Of a stretch of 64,000 nt of DNA, positions 34,463 to 44,582 are shown one piece after another. The position numbers and the translations under genes are program-made. Source of the stretch: Rhizobium sp. ZPR4 (GTDB taxonomy: Bacteria > Pseudomonadota > Alphaproteobacteria > Rhizobiales > Rhizobiaceae); NCBI RefSeq assembly GCF_040215725.1, contig NZ_CP157970.1:124001-188000 (forward strand), in the 5' to 3' direction. Each line of letters starts with the position of its first letter. The first letter of the stretch is position 1. The notes below the pieces were generated by a model that was given only the letters and a program-made list of their open reading frames with translations, was not told where the DNA came from and searched no databases.

Positions 34463-36394
34463 CTATTTCCGTGTGGACTTTCCAGTCTTATGAAACCTGT
34501 TCTGCTCAACGCATGCCTTCATGTCCTCGCGCCGAAACCAGATTGCACGCCCGCACCGAAGCGGCGGATTCCCTGATGTGAAGACGATCTGTTCGTCGCT
34601 GCGCATGCGCAGCACTTCATGCGGCATGATCAGTGGCCGGCGGCTGAGCTGTTTCGACCGCGAACGCGACGATCCCTTCATGCCCGTCGAGTGGTTCGTC
34701 TGATCGACCTCGACCGTGGTGTCACCGCAGCGCTTCGAGATGTAGTCGGCCGTGTCGGGATCGTTGATCGCGGCAAACGAAATCCAGCTCGTGCTCTCGA
34801 ACCATTTGCTGGCGGCGTCCCGGCCTCCGTAGGCTTCGCGCATCTGACCGATCGACTGGAAAATCATCGCCAACGTGATGCCGTATTTCCGGCCCGCGTC
34901 GCGCGCAGTTTCCAGTATCCGCATATAACCGAGCCGGGCCACTTCATCGAGCAGGAACAGTGTGCGTCCGTTCACTACGCCGTTGCGATTGTAGATCGCA
35001 TTCAAGAGCGAACCGATCACGACGCGGGCAAGGCCAGCATGGGTTTCCAGCGCCTTCAGGTCGATGTTAATGAAGACGTCGGTCTGGCCATCCGCCAGCT
35101 CGTCAGTCGAGAACGTCGAACCGGAGACCAGCGCCGCGTAGTTCGGGTAAGAAAGCCAGTGGGTTTCCTTGATGGCGTTGGCGTACACTCCTGAGAAGGT
35201 TTCAGGCGTCATGTTCACGAAGGCGGCAACATTCTCCCGTACGAAATCGGATTCCGAATTGTCGTAGATTTCCTGAAGCCGCGCCCGCAGTTTCGGTTCC
35301 GGCTCAGAGAGATTGGTGCGCACCAGTCGCAATGTTCTCCTGTCTCGCTCGGTATGACCGGAGAGGCACACATCGGCGATCATGGCGGTCAGCAATTGCA
35401 GGCCCGAGGCTCGAAAAAAGTCGTCACGCACGCCGGCTGCGCGACCGCTATCGCTCATGATCCACGAGGCAACCGCGGCGATATCCTCTTCGGCATTGCC
35501 GCCATACCAACCGATCCAGTCCAGCGCGTTGAAGCCGATACCCGGTGTGGTGGGATCGAGCACGATGACTTTCCGTCCGGCTTTCCGCCGATGCTCGACG
35601 ACCATTGGGGCGACCTCGCTTGACGGGTCCAGCACGATCAGGCCACCGCCCCATTTGAGCGCGGTCGGTATCGTCACCGACGTCGTCTTGAAGCCGCCGG
35701 AGCCGGCAAAGACGATGCCATGCGACGAGCCGAACGAACCATCGAAGCAGAGCAGTGGATTTTTACCACCGACACCCCACGTCATCGGATCGTCAGCCCG
35801 GAATGACATTGTCGCAACGCTGTCGCGGTCGGCACGATAGCGCTCGCCGATGACAATGCCGCCGCTCTCCGGAAACAACGTCGCCGCCTCGTTCATCTTC
35901 ATCCAGTCGGCCTCGCCATGAACGGCGCGCTTGCCGCGGATGCGCCGCGGTATGGGTTTGGCGAAAGCAGCATTGCCGCGCAGCGAAACGCGAAGCGCGA
36001 AACCACCGGCGAGCAAGACCGTGGAGGCGCCAGTCATCGTCGCCAGGTCGAGATAGGCGAGCACGGATTGCTGAGATGGCACACTGCTCGCAATGCCGGC
36101 AAGCCGGATTGCTTCGCGCGTCACGGCGCTCGCGATCGTAAGCACACTGCCCGCAACCACGCCCCATCCGACGGCTTTGATATTGGTTGCGCCGTTGGCC
36201 GCAAACAGGAAGGTCACGCCGATCGCGGCGGCGATGACGCATGGCAATGCCAGGCCAATGCGTCCGAGGATCAGCTTTGCCTGTGCTGTCTTGCCGAAGG
36301 CTGCAAGCCATTGCTCGATGCCCGGTACAAAGATCATCACCATCAGCATGATCGCGGCGGGCAGGGCGGCGAGCAGCAATCTATTCACCGTCAT
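34463..36394 (-). CDS. traG: TraG, VirD4-type conjugative coupling protein
   Basis: A 643-residue coupling ATPase. The N-terminal ~120 residues have several hydrophobic helices ([20 protein letters not shown]), then the ATPase with Walker A region [13 protein letters not shown], Walker B-like [12 protein letters not shown], and later [14 protein letters not shown] and [14 protein letters not shown]. It links the oriT-relaxosome to the mating channel and pumps the DNA strand. The ATG at 36394 overlaps the end of traD by 14 bp, as expected in the traC-traD-traG operon, so I prefer it over starts further upstream. The trb channel genes it needs are not in the window. Confidence 0.92.
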   Translation of the reverse strand: MTVNRLLLAALPAAIMLMVMIFVPGIEQWLAAFGKTAQAKLILGRIGLALPCVIAAAIGVTFLFAANGATNIKAVGWGVVAGSVLTIASAVTREAIRLAGIASSVPSQQSVLAYLDLATMTGASTVLLAGGFALRVSLRGNAAFAKPIPRRIRGKRAVHGEADWMKMNEAATLFPESGGIVIGERYRADRDSVATMSFRADDPMTWGVGGKNPLLCFDGSFGSSHGIVFAGSGGFKTTSVTIPTALKWGGGLIVLDPSSEVAPMVVEHRRKAGRKVIVLDPTTPGIGFNALDWIGWYGGNAEEDIAAVASWIMSDSGRAAGVRDDFFRASGLQLLTAMIADVCLSGHTERDRRTLRLVRTNLSEPEPKLRARLQEIYDNSESDFVRENVAAFVNMTPETFSGVYANAIKETHWLSYPNYAALVSGSTFSTDELADGQTDVFINIDLKALETHAGLARVVIGSLLNAIYNRNGVVNGRTLFLLDEVARLGYMRILETARDAGRKYGITLAMIFQSIGQMREAYGGRDAASKWFESTSWISFAAINDPDTADYISKRCGDTTVEVDQTNHSTGMKGSSRSRSKQLSRRPLIMPHEVLRMRSDEQIVFTSGNPPLRCGRAIWFRREDMKACVEQNRFHKTGKSTRK

Positions 36395-36596
36395 GACCGA
36401 AAGCCTCCGCGCCCAGTGCGGTGAGACGGGCACGCTCCTGTTCATCGTCTTGTATGCGGCTCCTGCCATCGATCAGCAGGCCGAGCAGCAGGGCACGTTT
36501 CTCGAAGCGCAGACCTGCCTTTACGATCAGGCCGCCGAGCTCGATTTTCTCGCGCGTGTCCTTCTTGCGAGCGTCCGTTGACAAGGTCCGGTCCAT
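36381..36596 (-). CDS. traD: TraD conjugal transfer protein
   Basis: A 71-residue protein closely fitting the small TraD of Ti and rhizobial plasmids (unrelated to F-plasmid TraD): [32 protein letters not shown] is the conserved core, here abbreviated in reading, followed by [11 protein letters not shown]. Its function in DNA transfer is accessory and not well defined. ATG 36596 starts 4 bp after the traC stop. The 3' end overlaps the start of traG by 14 bp. The operon is transcribed away from oriT. Confidence 0.9.
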   Translation of the reverse strand: MDRTLSTDARKKDTREKIELGGLIVKAGLRFEKRALLLGLLIDGRSRIQDDEQERARLTALGAEAFGHDGE

Positions 36597-36600
36597 GCGC

Positions 36601-36897
36601 TCAAGCCTCGCCGCCGCTGCCCGCATGCGCGCCAGACGCGACCGGCGCGGGCGTTTCGCTGGAGTCTCTGTCGTCGCCGGCATTTTTTCTCGGCGGGGCT
36701 TTTCCCTTGCCTCCATGAAACCGATTGGCAACGTCCTCGAACGCCGCCTGAAGCTCGGCTTCGTCGATCTCGATTTCGCCGAGACCGGCTTTCAACGCGA
36801 TCCGTCCGATGCGTTCGGCTTCGCGTGTTTCAGCTGCTTTAAGCTGGTCCTGCAGCTTTGCGATTTCTTCCCTGATCTTCGACGACGGCTTCTTCAT
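36601..36897 (-). CDS. traC: TraC relaxosome accessory protein
   Basis: A 98-residue charged protein with a coiled-coil N-terminus ([25 protein letters not shown]) and the conserved segment [28 protein letters not shown], matching TraC of Ti plasmids. It is thought to assist relaxase at oriT. The C-terminal ~35 residues are low-complexity and polar. ATG 36897 is the first gene start to the left of oriT; the tra box 76 bp upstream should make its transcription depend on TraR plus acyl-homoserine lactone. Confidence 0.9.
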   Translation of the reverse strand: MKKPSSKIREEIAKLQDQLKAAETREAERIGRIALKAGLGEIEIDEAELQAAFEDVANRFHGGKGKAPPRKNAGDDRDSSETPAPVASGAHAGSGGEA

Positions 36898-36972
36898 TCC
36901 GGTCGCATTTCCTCTTGGTCGTTGGCGTTGCAGTCGCGACGCCAACATTCCTCCGGATGTGCTCTTCAGGAA

Positions 36973-36990
36973 ATGTGCAGATTTGCACGT
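36973..36990. promoter_or_regulatory. tra box (TraR-binding palindrome)
   Basis: ATGTGCAGATTTGCACGT is an 18-bp near-perfect dyad very close to the tra box consensus (ATGTGCAGATCTGCACAT). It lies between traC and traA beside oriT, as in Ti plasmids, and should activate both divergent operons when bound by TraR with its acyl-homoserine lactone. Confidence 0.88.
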
Positions 36991-37040
36991 CGGCAAAGCC
37001 GACACTTTGGTGAATGATCCCGCCGATCCGAAGGAGCGGT

Positions 37041-37084
37041 TCCAAGGGCGCAATTATACGTCGCTGACGCGACGCCTTGCGTTG
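37041..37084. other. oriT with Q-type nic region
   Basis: CCAAGGGCGCAATTATACG followed by the inverted repeat CGTCGC-TGAC-GCGACG and GCCTTGCG. The complement TTGCG/CCCTTG corresponds to the nic core of RSF1010-like (Q-type) and Ti-plasmid origins, where nicking occurs within GCG/CCC. It lies between the divergent traC and traA operons, the standard site. TraA should nick here. Confidence 0.85.
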
Positions 37085-37144
37085 AGGCCTGAAACGGCTT
37101 GCCAGCTCCCGACGAACGAGATTCGAACCGGGAGTTTTTGCGCT

Positions 37145-40100
37145 GTGGCCATCGCCCACTTCTCAGCCAGCATCGTCAGCCGCGGCGACGGTCGCAGTGT
37201 GGTGCTGTCTGCTGCTTACCGGCATTGCGCGAAGATGGAATACGAGCGCGAGGCCCGCAGCATCGATTATACGCGGAAAGAGGGCTTGCTGCATGAGGAG
37301 TTTCTGCTCCCGGCCGATGCCCCGAAATGGGCGCGGATACTGATTGCGGATCGCTCGATTGCCGGCGCCTCGGAAGCTTTCTGGAACAAGGTCGAGGCTT
37401 TCGAGAAGCGTCCCGATGCCCAGCTTGCCCGTGACCTGACGATCGCCCTGCCGCTGGAACTGAAGCGCGAGCAGAACATCGCACTGGTGCGGGACTTTGT
37501 CGAGAAACACATCCTCGCCATGGGCATGGTCGCCGACTGGGTCTATCACGACAATCCCGGCAATCCGCATATCCATCTGATGACGACGCTGAGGCCACTG
37601 ACAGGGCACGGTTTCGGCGCCAAGAAAGTCGCTTTGATCGGTGAGGACGGCCAGCCGGTCCGCACGAAAGCGGGCAAGATTGTCTATGAGCTTTGGGCCG
37701 GATCGACCGAGGACTTCAATGTCTTGCGCGACGGCTGGTTCGAGCGGCTGAACCATCACCTGGCGCTCGGCGGTATCGACCTTCGCGTCGATGGCCGATC
37801 CTACGAGAAGCAGGGCATCGAGCTGACGCCAACTATCCATCTCGGCGTCGGGGCCAAGGCGATCAAGCGCAAGGCGGAGAGCCAAGGTGTCCGCCCGGAG
37901 CTCGAGCGGATCGAACTGAATGACGCGCGACGCGTGGAAAACACCCGCCGCATTCTCAAAAATCCCGCCATCGTGCTCGATCTTATCACGCGGGAAAAGA
38001 GCGTCTTCGATGAGCGCGATGTCGCCAAGATCCTGCACCGCTATGTCGATGATCCCGCCATCTTCCAGCAGCTGATGATCAGGATCATCCTGCACCCGGA
38101 GGTTCTGCGGCTACAGCGCGACACGATCGAGTTCTCGACCGGAGAGAAGCAGCCGGCGCGTTATTCGACGCGGGCGATGATCCGGCTGGAAGCGACGATG
38201 GCGCGGCAGGCGATGTGGCTGTCGGGCAAGGAGACGCAGGCCATTTCCAGAACCGTGCTCGACGCGACGTTCGGGCGGCATCAGCGCCTGTCCGATGAGC
38301 AGAAGGTGGCGATCGAGCGGATCGCCGGTCCCGCCCGCATTGCGGCGGTGGTCGGCCGCGCGGGCGCCGGCAAGACCACGATGATGAAGGCGGCCCGCGA
38401 GGCATGGGAACTCGCCGGATACCGTGTCGTCGGTGGCGCGCTTGCGGGAAAGGCGGCCGAAGGTCTGGAGAAGGAAGCGGGGATTGTTTCCCGCACGCTG
38501 GCATCCTGGGAACTGCGCTGGGGCAGCGGTCGTGATGTGCTCGATGACAAGACCGTGTTCGTCATGGACGAGGCCGGTATGGTGGCCTCAAGGCAGATGG
38601 CCGGCTTTGTCGATGCCGCGGTCAGGGCAGGGGCCAAGATCGTACTGGTGGGCGATCCCGAACAGCTTCAGCCGATCGAAGCGGGCGCCGCCTTCCGCGC
38701 CATCGTCGACCGCATTGGTTACGCAGAACTCGAAACCATCTACCGCCAGCGCGAGGACTGGATGCGAAAAGCCTCGCTCGATCTGGCGCGCGGCAATGTC
38801 GAGAAGGCACTGACCGCCTATGACGCCAATGCCAGGATCACCGGCACCTTTCTGAAGGCGGAAGCGGTCGAGAAGCTGATCGCAGACTGGGACCATGATT
38901 ACGACCAGACGAAGACCACGCTGATCCTCGCCCATCTGCGCCGGGACGTACGCATGCTGAACACGATGGCCCGTGAAAAACTGGTCGGACGCGGCATCGT
39001 CGCGGAGGGCTATGTGTTCAGGACCGCCGACGGCGAGCGCCGTTTCGACGCCGGTGACCAGATTGTCTTCCTGAAAAACGAGGGATCGCTCGGCGTTAAG
39101 AACGGCATGATCGCGCATGTCGTCGAGGCCGCGCCGAACCGTATCGTCGCCACGGTCGGCGAGGGCGATCAACGCCGGCAGGTCACGGTTGAACAGCGCT
39201 TCTACAGCCATCTTGATCATGGCTATGCCACGACCATCCACAAAAGCCAGGGCGCCACGGTCGACAGGGTCAAGGTGCTCGCCTCCCTGTCTCTGGATCG
39301 TCATCTGACCTATGTGGCCATGACCCGTCATCGTGAGGATCTGCAGCTTTATTACGGTCGCCGATCCTTCGGCTTCAACGGTGGCCTGACGAAAGTTCTT
39401 TCCCGCAGACAAGCCAAGGAGACCACCCTCGATTACGAGCGTGGGACGCTCTACCGTCAGGCGCTGCAGTTCGCCGAAAACCGTGGGCTGCACATCGTCC
39501 AGGTGGCGCGCACGCTGCTGCGCGATCGGCTCGACTGGACGCTGCGCCAGAAGACGAAGCTTGCAGACCTGGCCCAACGCCTTGCCGCGTTCACGGCGCG
39601 CCTCGGCCTGCACCAATCCCCGCACAAACCATCAGCCAAGGAGACGATGCCCATGGTTGCCGGCATAACCCGGTTCGAGAATTCCGTTGCGGACGCGGTC
39701 GGGCAGAGGCTCGATGCCGATCCCGCATTGAAAAGGCAGTGGGAGGAGGTCTCGACCCGTTTCCGCTATGTCTTCGTCGATCCGGAAACGGCATTCCGGA
39801 CGATGAATTTCGATGCCGTCCTGGTGGATAAGGACCTTGCTCGCCAAACGCTCCAGACGCTTGCCGCCGAGCCGGCGACGATCGGTCCACTCAAGGGCAA
39901 GACCGGCATACTCGCCGGCAAGTCCGATCGCGAGGATCGCCGTGTCGCCGAGGTCAATGTTTCCGCTTTGAAGCGCGATCTTGAGCGCTATCTCCAGATG
40001 CGCGAGAGCACCGCGCAGCGGCTGCAGATGGACGAGCAGGCGGCGCGGCAGCGCGTGTCGATCGACATTCCGGCGCTGTCGCCGGCGGCCCGTGTCGTGT

Positions 40101-40447
40101 TAGAGCGGGTACGCGACGCGATAGACCGCAACGATCTGCCGGCGGCGATGGGATATGCGCTGAGCAACCGGGAAACCAGGCAGGAGATCGACGGGTTCAA
40201 CCAGGCGGTCACCGAGCGGTTCGGGGAGCGCACGCTGCTTGCCAACACCGCGCGCGAGCCGTCCGGAAAGCTGTTTGAGAAACTCTCCGAGGGCATGAAG
40301 CCCGAGCAGAAGGAGCAGCTGAAACAGGCCTGGCCCATCATGCGCACCGCCCAGCAACTTGCCGCTCATGAGCGAACCGTCGCGTCGCTGAAGCAGGCGG
40401 AGGAATTGCGACAGACGCAACGCCAGTCACCGGCGCTGAAGCCATGA
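37145..40447 (+). CDS. traA: TraA relaxase/helicase
   Basis: An 1,100-residue protein. The N-terminal MobA/MobL relaxase domain (about 1-230) opens with [25 protein letters not shown] and contains the histidine-rich metal motif [12 protein letters not shown]. The middle is a superfamily 1 helicase of the RecD/TraI kind: Walker [39 protein letters not shown] and, near the end, [11 protein letters not shown]. The C-terminal ~250 residues are alpha-helical. It nicks oriT, stays bound to the 5' end and unwinds the plasmid. The start is GTG 37145, giving the family length of about 1,100; upstream codons overlap oriT. traF follows with a 4-bp overlap. Confidence 0.95.
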   Translation: MAIAHFSASIVSRGDGRSVVLSAAYRHCAKMEYEREARSIDYTRKEGLLHEEFLLPADAPKWARILIADRSIAGASEAFWNKVEAFEKRPDAQLARDLTIALPLELKREQNIALVRDFVEKHILAMGMVADWVYHDNPGNPHIHLMTTLRPLTGHGFGAKKVALIGEDGQPVRTKAGKIVYELWAGSTEDFNVLRDGWFERLNHHLALGGIDLRVDGRSYEKQGIELTPTIHLGVGAKAIKRKAESQGVRPELERIELNDARRVENTRRILKNPAIVLDLITREKSVFDERDVAKILHRYVDDPAIFQQLMIRIILHPEVLRLQRDTIEFSTGEKQPARYSTRAMIRLEATMARQAMWLSGKETQAISRTVLDATFGRHQRLSDEQKVAIERIAGPARIAAVVGRAGAGKTTMMKAAREAWELAGYRVVGGALAGKAAEGLEKEAGIVSRTLASWELRWGSGRDVLDDKTVFVMDEAGMVASRQMAGFVDAAVRAGAKIVLVGDPEQLQPIEAGAAFRAIVDRIGYAELETIYRQREDWMRKASLDLARGNVEKALTAYDANARITGTFLKAEAVEKLIADWDHDYDQTKTTLILAHLRRDVRMLNTMAREKLVGRGIVAEGYVFRTADGERRFDAGDQIVFLKNEGSLGVKNGMIAHVVEAAPNRIVATVGEGDQRRQVTVEQRFYSHLDHGYATTIHKSQGATVDRVKVLASLSLDRHLTYVAMTRHREDLQLYYGRRSFGFNGGLTKVLSRRQAKETTLDYERGTLYRQALQFAENRGLHIVQVARTLLRDRLDWTLRQKTKLADLAQRLAAFTARLGLHQSPHKPSAKETMPMVAGITRFENSVADAVGQRLDADPALKRQWEEVSTRFRYVFVDPETAFRTMNFDAVLVDKDLARQTLQTLAAEPATIGPLKGKTGILAGKSDREDRRVAEVNVSALKRDLERYLQMRESTAQRLQMDEQAARQRVSIDIPALSPAARVVLERVRDAIDRNDLPAAMGYALSNRETRQEIDGFNQAVTERFGERTLLANTAREPSGKLFEKLSEGMKPEQKEQLKQAWPIMRTAQQLAAHERTVASLKQAEELRQTQRQSPALKP

Positions 40448-40974
40448 GCAGACGGGCTGTCTTCTGGTTTCTCGGCCTTAGCGGCCTCGCTTTGAGCGGC
40501 GTCGCGGTGACGGGGTTCGTCAGTGGCTATCGATTGAACCTCACGCCAAGCGAGCCACTCGGGCTCTGGCGCATCGAGGCGATTCATCGTCCCGTCGAGA
40601 TCGGTGATCTGGTGTTCATATGCCCACCAGCGACGGCAGTCTTCGAGGAAGCGAGACGGCGCGGCTACCTTCGCCAGGGATTGTGCAGCAGCGGCTTTGC
40701 ACCGCTCATCAAGACTGTTTTGGCGTTGCCCGGTCAATACGTCGAAGTCGGCGATCGGATCGCTGTCAATGGCGCCCGGATTCCAGCATCCGACCTTCGG
40801 CTGACCGACGGCGAGGGCAGGGCGATCGCTCCTTTTGCCGGAGGTGTCGTGCCGCCGGGACATCTGTTTCTTCACTCTTCTTTCGCGAGCTCCTATGACT
40901 CAAGATATTTCGGGCCAATCCCGGAGATCGGCCTTCTCGGTCTGGCAAAATCGGTTCTCACCTTCGATCCGTGA
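40444..40974 (+). CDS. traF: TraF, signal-peptidase-like pilin maturation protease
   Basis: A 176-residue protein with one N-terminal membrane helix ([20 protein letters not shown]). It belongs to the S26C peptidases: the nucleophile Ser lies in [12 protein letters not shown] and the general-base Lys in [12 protein letters not shown], then [10 protein letters not shown] and PPGHLFLHS. In RP4 the homologous TraF processes and cyclises the pilin TrbC; here the same role is likely. ATG 40444 overlaps the traA stop by 4 bp. The product should sit in the inner membrane facing the periplasm. Confidence 0.92.
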   Translation: MSRRAVFWFLGLSGLALSGVAVTGFVSGYRLNLTPSEPLGLWRIEAIHRPVEIGDLVFICPPATAVFEEARRRGYLRQGLCSSGFAPLIKTVLALPGQYVEVGDRIAVNGARIPASDLRLTDGEGRAIAPFAGGVVPPGHLFLHSSFASSYDSRYFGPIPEIGLLGLAKSVLTFDP

Positions 40975-42172
40975 TCAAGGGCGCTCCGTCTTACTGATCG
41001 CACTTGCCGTGGCTTGCGGCTGGATTGGTTGGTGCGGCCAGGTTCTTGCCCTTCCCGTAGCCATGCTCTTTCCTGCATTGTGGGCATGTTCGCCCTCCCG
41101 GATGGCGGCGGCCTTTGTCTCAGCGGGATATTTTTTGGCTGCTTCGCGCGGCTTGCCGCAGGGCGTTGCGAATTTCTACGCGGCGGATCTCTGGCCCGGC
41201 CTCTTGCTCTGGCTGGCGGCTTCACTTGCCTTTGTCACGGTGCATGCTGTGGTCTGGGCAAATCAATCGGATCGGCTAACGGAAGAGGGAAGGCTGGGAT
41301 GGCGGCAACCGAGAAGGTGGCCGCCGCTGCGCTATCTGCTGGCTATGGTGCTGATGGCGCTGCCGCCCTTCGGCATCGTCGGATGGGCGCAGCCGCTCAC
41401 GGCGGCTGGCGTGGTGTTTCCGGGATGGGGGTGGTGGGGACTGACCGCTGCTACGGCCGGCCTGCTCGCCATGACGACGAAATACTGGCCGGCCGCCGCC
41501 ATTGGCCTTGGAGGCTTCTGGCTCTGGTCCGCCGCAACGTGGACGGCGCCGGCTCTACCGGACAGATGGACAGGTGTCGATCTTGAAATGGGCCAGATGC
41601 TCGGCCGCGATGCTTCGCTCGACCACCACCGTGGCATGATCGCAACAGCGTGGATCTCCGCAAGCAAGGGGCTGCGCTTTGTGGTGCTTCCCGAAAGTGC
41701 GTTGGGTTTTTGGACGCCGACAGTAGAACATATCTGGCGTGACGGGCTGCGTGGTTCCGGCCTCGTCGTTATCGCGGGAACGGCTCTCGTCGATCGCCAA
41801 GGCTATGACAACCTCATGGTGGTAATCTCAGCCGACGAAGCGAGTATCCTCTATCGTGAGCGCATGCCGGTCCCAGTTTCCATGTGGCAGCCTTGGTCAC
41901 GATGGACGGGGCAGAGCGGTGGCGCCCACGCACATTTCTTCACCAACCCCGTCGTCGAAATCGACGGCGAGAAGATCGCGCCGCTGATCTGCTACGAGCA
42001 GCTCATCGTCTGGCCGATCCTGCAGTCGATGCTGCATACGCCGGACGTCATCGTCGCCGCAAGCAACGGCTGGTGGACCAAGGGAACCCCGATCGTTGAG
42101 ATCCAGAGAGCGAGCATCATCGCCTGGGGCAGGCTGTTCGGCCTGCCCGTCGTTATGGCCTTCAATACATAA
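40895..42172 (+). CDS. traB: TraB, nitrilase-fold conjugal transfer protein
   Basis: A 425-residue protein: the first ~200 residues are hydrophobic, about six membrane helices, and the C-terminal ~210 form a carbon-nitrogen-hydrolase (nitrilase) fold, as in apolipoprotein N-acyltransferases. The putative Glu is in [11 protein letters not shown] and the Cys in [11 protein letters not shown]; the middle Lys of the usual Glu-Lys-Cys triad is not obvious ([10 protein letters not shown] in its place). In Ti plasmids TraB raises transfer efficiency, with mechanism unknown. I place the start at ATG 40895, overlapping traF by 80 bp, the usual arrangement in this operon; no good alternative with a ribosome binding site is seen downstream. 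Confidence 0.88.
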   Translation: MTQDISGQSRRSAFSVWQNRFSPSIRDQGRSVLLIALAVACGWIGWCGQVLALPVAMLFPALWACSPSRMAAAFVSAGYFLAASRGLPQGVANFYAADLWPGLLLWLAASLAFVTVHAVVWANQSDRLTEEGRLGWRQPRRWPPLRYLLAMVLMALPPFGIVGWAQPLTAAGVVFPGWGWWGLTAATAGLLAMTTKYWPAAAIGLGGFWLWSAATWTAPALPDRWTGVDLEMGQMLGRDASLDHHRGMIATAWISASKGLRFVVLPESALGFWTPTVEHIWRDGLRGSGLVVIAGTALVDRQGYDNLMVVISADEASILYRERMPVPVSMWQPWSRWTGQSGGAHAHFFTNPVVEIDGEKIAPLICYEQLIVWPILQSMLHTPDVIVAASNGWWTKGTPIVEIQRASIIAWGRLFGLPVVMAFNT

Positions 42173-42184
42173 GGAGTGACCGAG

Positions 42185-42814
42185 ATGGTCGATGCCGCCC
42201 TCATCGAACAATGCGCCGACCCTGGTTTGAAACCGGCAATCGTCGCGCAGTTTATCGAGCGAGCAGGGTCCGAGGACCCGCTTGCAGTCACTGTCCGCTC
42301 CGGAAACCGCGTCGTTCTCGTGCCGAAACCGACAACGACGGATGAAACGCTTGCGCTGATCCGCGAGAATCTTGGTCGAAACACCGTTCGCGTCGGCATC
42401 ACGCAATATCCCGCTGGCCTCGGCATCGTGGAGGCCGGTCAGCTGACGCCGGATCTGGTCGATGCCTGCGAGAATATCCGCATGGGCACGGCTCTATTTG
42501 CCAAAGTCTATCGGATCGTCGCGAAATGGTATGGAAATCCCACGGCAAAAGAGGCATTGCCGCAGGTCTTTGATGACGCGATCATCGCCTGGCAGACTGG
42601 GTATTTCGAGGGAACGGCGGTGTTTCGGGCGCCGGATCCGGGTGAGTTCACGCCCCCCGTTCCTGAACCGTCACAGGAAGAGGATGCTGAAAAACATGGT
42701 GGCCGCGGCGGCAATCAGCCCGACACAGAACTCGCTCCAGACACAGTCGCATCTGATTCAAACAAGGCAGGAATTCGGATTGATTTGTCGGGGATCGGAG
42801 CTAGCAAGCCGTGA
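42185..42814 (+). CDS. traH: TraH conjugal transfer protein
   Basis: A 209-residue protein very like TraH of Ti plasmids: DAALIEQCADPGLKPAIVAQF, DPLAVTVRSGNRVVLVPKPTT, RVGITQYPAGLG and NIRMGTALFAKVYRIVAKWYG. The central part resembles VirB1-type lytic transglycosylases but the glycosidase Glu is not clear. The C-terminal ~55 residues are Pro-, Glu- and Asp-rich. ATG 42185 has AAGGAG 8 bases upstream; GTG 42176 is three codons further up. It completes traA-traF-traB-traH and is followed by a coupled 30-codon frame. Confidence 0.9.
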   Translation: MVDAALIEQCADPGLKPAIVAQFIERAGSEDPLAVTVRSGNRVVLVPKPTTTDETLALIRENLGRNTVRVGITQYPAGLGIVEAGQLTPDLVDACENIRMGTALFAKVYRIVAKWYGNPTAKEALPQVFDDAIIAWQTGYFEGTAVFRAPDPGEFTPPVPEPSQEEDAEKHGGRGGNQPDTELAPDTVASDSNKAGIRIDLSGIGASKP

Positions 42815-42903
42815 TTGCTTTGAAAATTTGGTGCTCGATAACTGCGATTATGTTGCTGTTTGCACTGGCGAATACAGCGCCAGCTCTCTATAAGAATGCA
42901 TAG
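42811..42903 (+). CDS. 30-residue membrane peptide coupled to traH
   Basis: GTG 42811 overlaps the traH stop (GTGA). The product MIALKIWCSITAIMLLFALA plus NTAPALYKNA has one hydrophobic helix and could be a tiny inner-membrane peptide or an uncleaved signal sequence. The overlap implies translational coupling. There is no known family, so the call rests on position and hydropathy. Confidence 0.35.
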   Translation: MIALKIWCSITAIMLLFALANTAPALYKNA

Positions 42904-42970
42904 GGCAGTACGCGCTGCCCAGGGTGTGGAAACCCTTCCTAGCGGCTGGCGCCGGCCGATACGGCGCCAG
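42903..42970 (+). terminator. Three successive hairpins after the traAFBH operon
   Basis: GGGCAG/CTGCCC (42903-42920), AGGGT/AACCCT (from 42921) and the strongest, CTGGCGCCG-GCCGATA-CGGCGCCAG (42946-42970, perfect 9-bp stem). No T-run follows. It probably ends or stabilises the tra transcript. The remainder of the gap to 43127 shows nothing else. Confidence 0.55.
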
Positions 42971-43127
42971 GATCCTCTGACCATTTGGCCGGGGGCCTGT
43001 GACGTATGTCCAGGTGCCTCGGTGCTAAAGGTCGCAGGACTGTCTAGGACGGTTTCCAACCCCCGGCTTGGATCAGGGATTAGCGTTTGCGGGGGCGGAC
43101 CGCAGACTAATCAAAGGTTGGAACACC

Positions 43128-43436
43128 ATGGGATCGGAAGAAACGACGTCGAAGGACCAGCTCGAACTTCGACCAGTCGTCGGACTAACGCAAGGACTTC
43201 CCTTAGCGGACCTGGAGTTCCTCACGGTGGATGCCATTCGCACCCACCGGCGCCTAGTGGACAGCGCGGATAAACTGTTCCAGGAGCTGCCTGACGACTA
43301 TAAGTCTGGAAAAGCGGTCGGAGGCGCTCAGCATCTCCGTTACATCGAGGCAAGCATCGAGATGCACGCGCAGATGAGCGTCGTGAACACGCTGATCGGC
43401 ATCCTCGGCTATATCCCGAAGGTGTTGGCTCACTAA
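43128..43436 (+). CDS. traM: TraM, TraR antiactivator
   Basis: A 102-residue protein, the exact length of Agrobacterium TraM. The core PVVGLTQGLPLADLEFLTVDAIRTHR, KLFQELPDDY and HLRYIEASIEMHAQMSVVNTLIG corresponds to the helices through which TraM dimers bind and inactivate TraR. It sets the population threshold for conjugation. The start is ATG 43128 (MGSEETTSKDQ). It converges with traR with only 3 bp between stop codons, the same arrangement as on Ti plasmids. Confidence 0.93.
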   Translation: MGSEETTSKDQLELRPVVGLTQGLPLADLEFLTVDAIRTHRRLVDSADKLFQELPDDYKSGKAVGGAQHLRYIEASIEMHAQMSVVNTLIGILGYIPKVLAH

Positions 43437-43439
43437 GCC

Positions 43440-44144
43440 TCAGATGAGTCTTTTGCGGATCGCAAGAGCAATCAGATGCGTCGTCGTGTGCACGTCGAAG
43501 CGCTTTTTTGCCTCGGCAAGCTTTACGCGCACGCTGTTGTATTTGATGCCTTCGATGTCTGCGACCTCTTCCATCGTCTTGCCGGCCGCGATCCAACGGA
43601 GATACGTTGCTTCCTTCGAATCGAGGTGGGCCGGGTTCTCGATGGTGGGCTGTGCCCGCAGAAATACGATGCGGGCATGGAGCTGCGCTACTGCAGCCGC
43701 AGCGGCAACGGCGTTGATTTCCTTGTCGAGATCAATCGTCGGCTTCTTCGAGGCCAGCGTGAACATCGACATCGAACCGTTCGCTGTTTTGACAGGAATG
43801 GTGATGCCGGAACGAATTCCAAAATCCGCCGCATGCGCGAAGAACGAACGCTCCGCTTCTGAAAGTCGTGGTTTCTCCTGTTCTCCAGTCCAGGTGAAGG
43901 CCTGCTTCAGCGATTTTGCTCGCTTTACCACGGGGTCGAGGTCGGAATAGCGCCGTTCGAAATACGCGGACCGCCATTCTGGGTGGTAATTTGAGATCGC
44001 GAGCAAGTGACCGGGCTGGACGTTGAGATAGGCATAGCCGCCAAAGCCAATCCTTTTGGCCAGGTCCGAAAGAGCTTCCTCAAGATTACTTTGATCGCCT
44101 TCGACCGCGGTGAGATCGGTCAGTTTGTCCAGCCAGTGCTGCAT
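43440..44144 (-). CDS. traR: TraR, LuxR-type quorum-sensing activator
   Basis: A 234-residue protein, the canonical TraR length. The N-terminal acyl-homoserine-lactone domain contains [35 protein letters not shown], the ligand-pocket region [12 protein letters not shown] and [16 protein letters not shown]. The C-terminal HTH is [33 protein letters not shown]. It activates tra operons at the tra box when bound to 3-oxo-octanoyl-homoserine lactone (ligand inferred from family). ATG 44144 ([11 protein letters not shown]) is the family start. The matching synthase gene traI is not in the window. A decayed paralogue lies at 56764-57180. Confidence 0.95.
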   Translation of the reverse strand: MQHWLDKLTDLTAVEGDQSNLEEALSDLAKRIGFGGYAYLNVQPGHLLAISNYHPEWRSAYFERRYSDLDPVVKRAKSLKQAFTWTGEQEKPRLSEAERSFFAHAADFGIRSGITIPVKTANGSMSMFTLASKKPTIDLDKEINAVAAAAAVAQLHARIVFLRAQPTIENPAHLDSKEATYLRWIAAGKTMEEVADIEGIKYNSVRVKLAEAKKRFDVHTTTHLIALAIRKRLI

Positions 44145-44300
44145 TGATGCCCCCATTACGTGTTGCGATACCGACGCTATTCGCTGCGACACTTCGCGCG
44201 TTGCGGTTCCCGGACGGGTGGCGCGCACGTAAGGGATATGGCCAGGTGGGCGGGCAATCTCAAAATAGCGTCCCTTTTGTTATGTTATAACACATCAGGC

Positions 44301-44318
44301 AATCGGATTTTATGGAAC
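44301..44318 (-). promoter_or_regulatory. Conserved upstream element of traR
   Basis: AATCGGATTTTATGGAAC here and AATCGGATTTATGGAAC at 57202-57218 before the traR pseudogene match except for one T. Surrounding bases are also similar (ATCAGGC or AACAGAT before it). Conservation upstream of both copies suggests a promoter or activator site. Confidence 0.5.
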
Positions 44319-44493
44319 TGCCGTGGCGGCATCGTTCACAACACTTGAGCTCCCCCTCGCTGGTTCAATCTCGCCATGCCGTCTGACAAGAAATGCCCGA
44401 CGCAAAACGCGCCGGGCAAGGTAGCGAGAACCAGCGCCACACATGGTTCTCCCCGGGGAGCGTCGAATGTTCCGCTTGCTCCGGTTCGCCAGT

Positions 44494-44533
44494 GGGCACG
44501 TCTTGCGACTGTGCGCAGTCGCGAGACGTGCCC
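44494..44533. repeat. 40-bp near-perfect palindrome between ridA and traR
   Basis: The two 20-base halves GGGCACGTCTTGCGACTGTG and CGCAGTCGCGAGACGTGCCC pair at 18 of 20 positions, and both mismatches become G-U pairs in RNA transcribed from the + sequence. No T-run follows on either strand. It may be a transcript end, processing site or binding site. Confidence 0.7.
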
Positions 44534-44582
44534 AACTCTCGCTAGTAATGCGGTCGGGAATGAGCTTTTACGGCTCTCCTGG

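Larger units (their letters stand above)
44145..44582. other. Region between ridA and traR, with a 40-bp palindrome
   Basis: No gene. It holds the promoter-like element shared with the traR pseudogene (44301-44318), an AT-rich GTTATGTTATAACAC (about 44279-44293), and a strong palindrome at 44494-44533. A promoter for traR is expected here; read-through from ridA is also possible. Confidence 0.5.
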
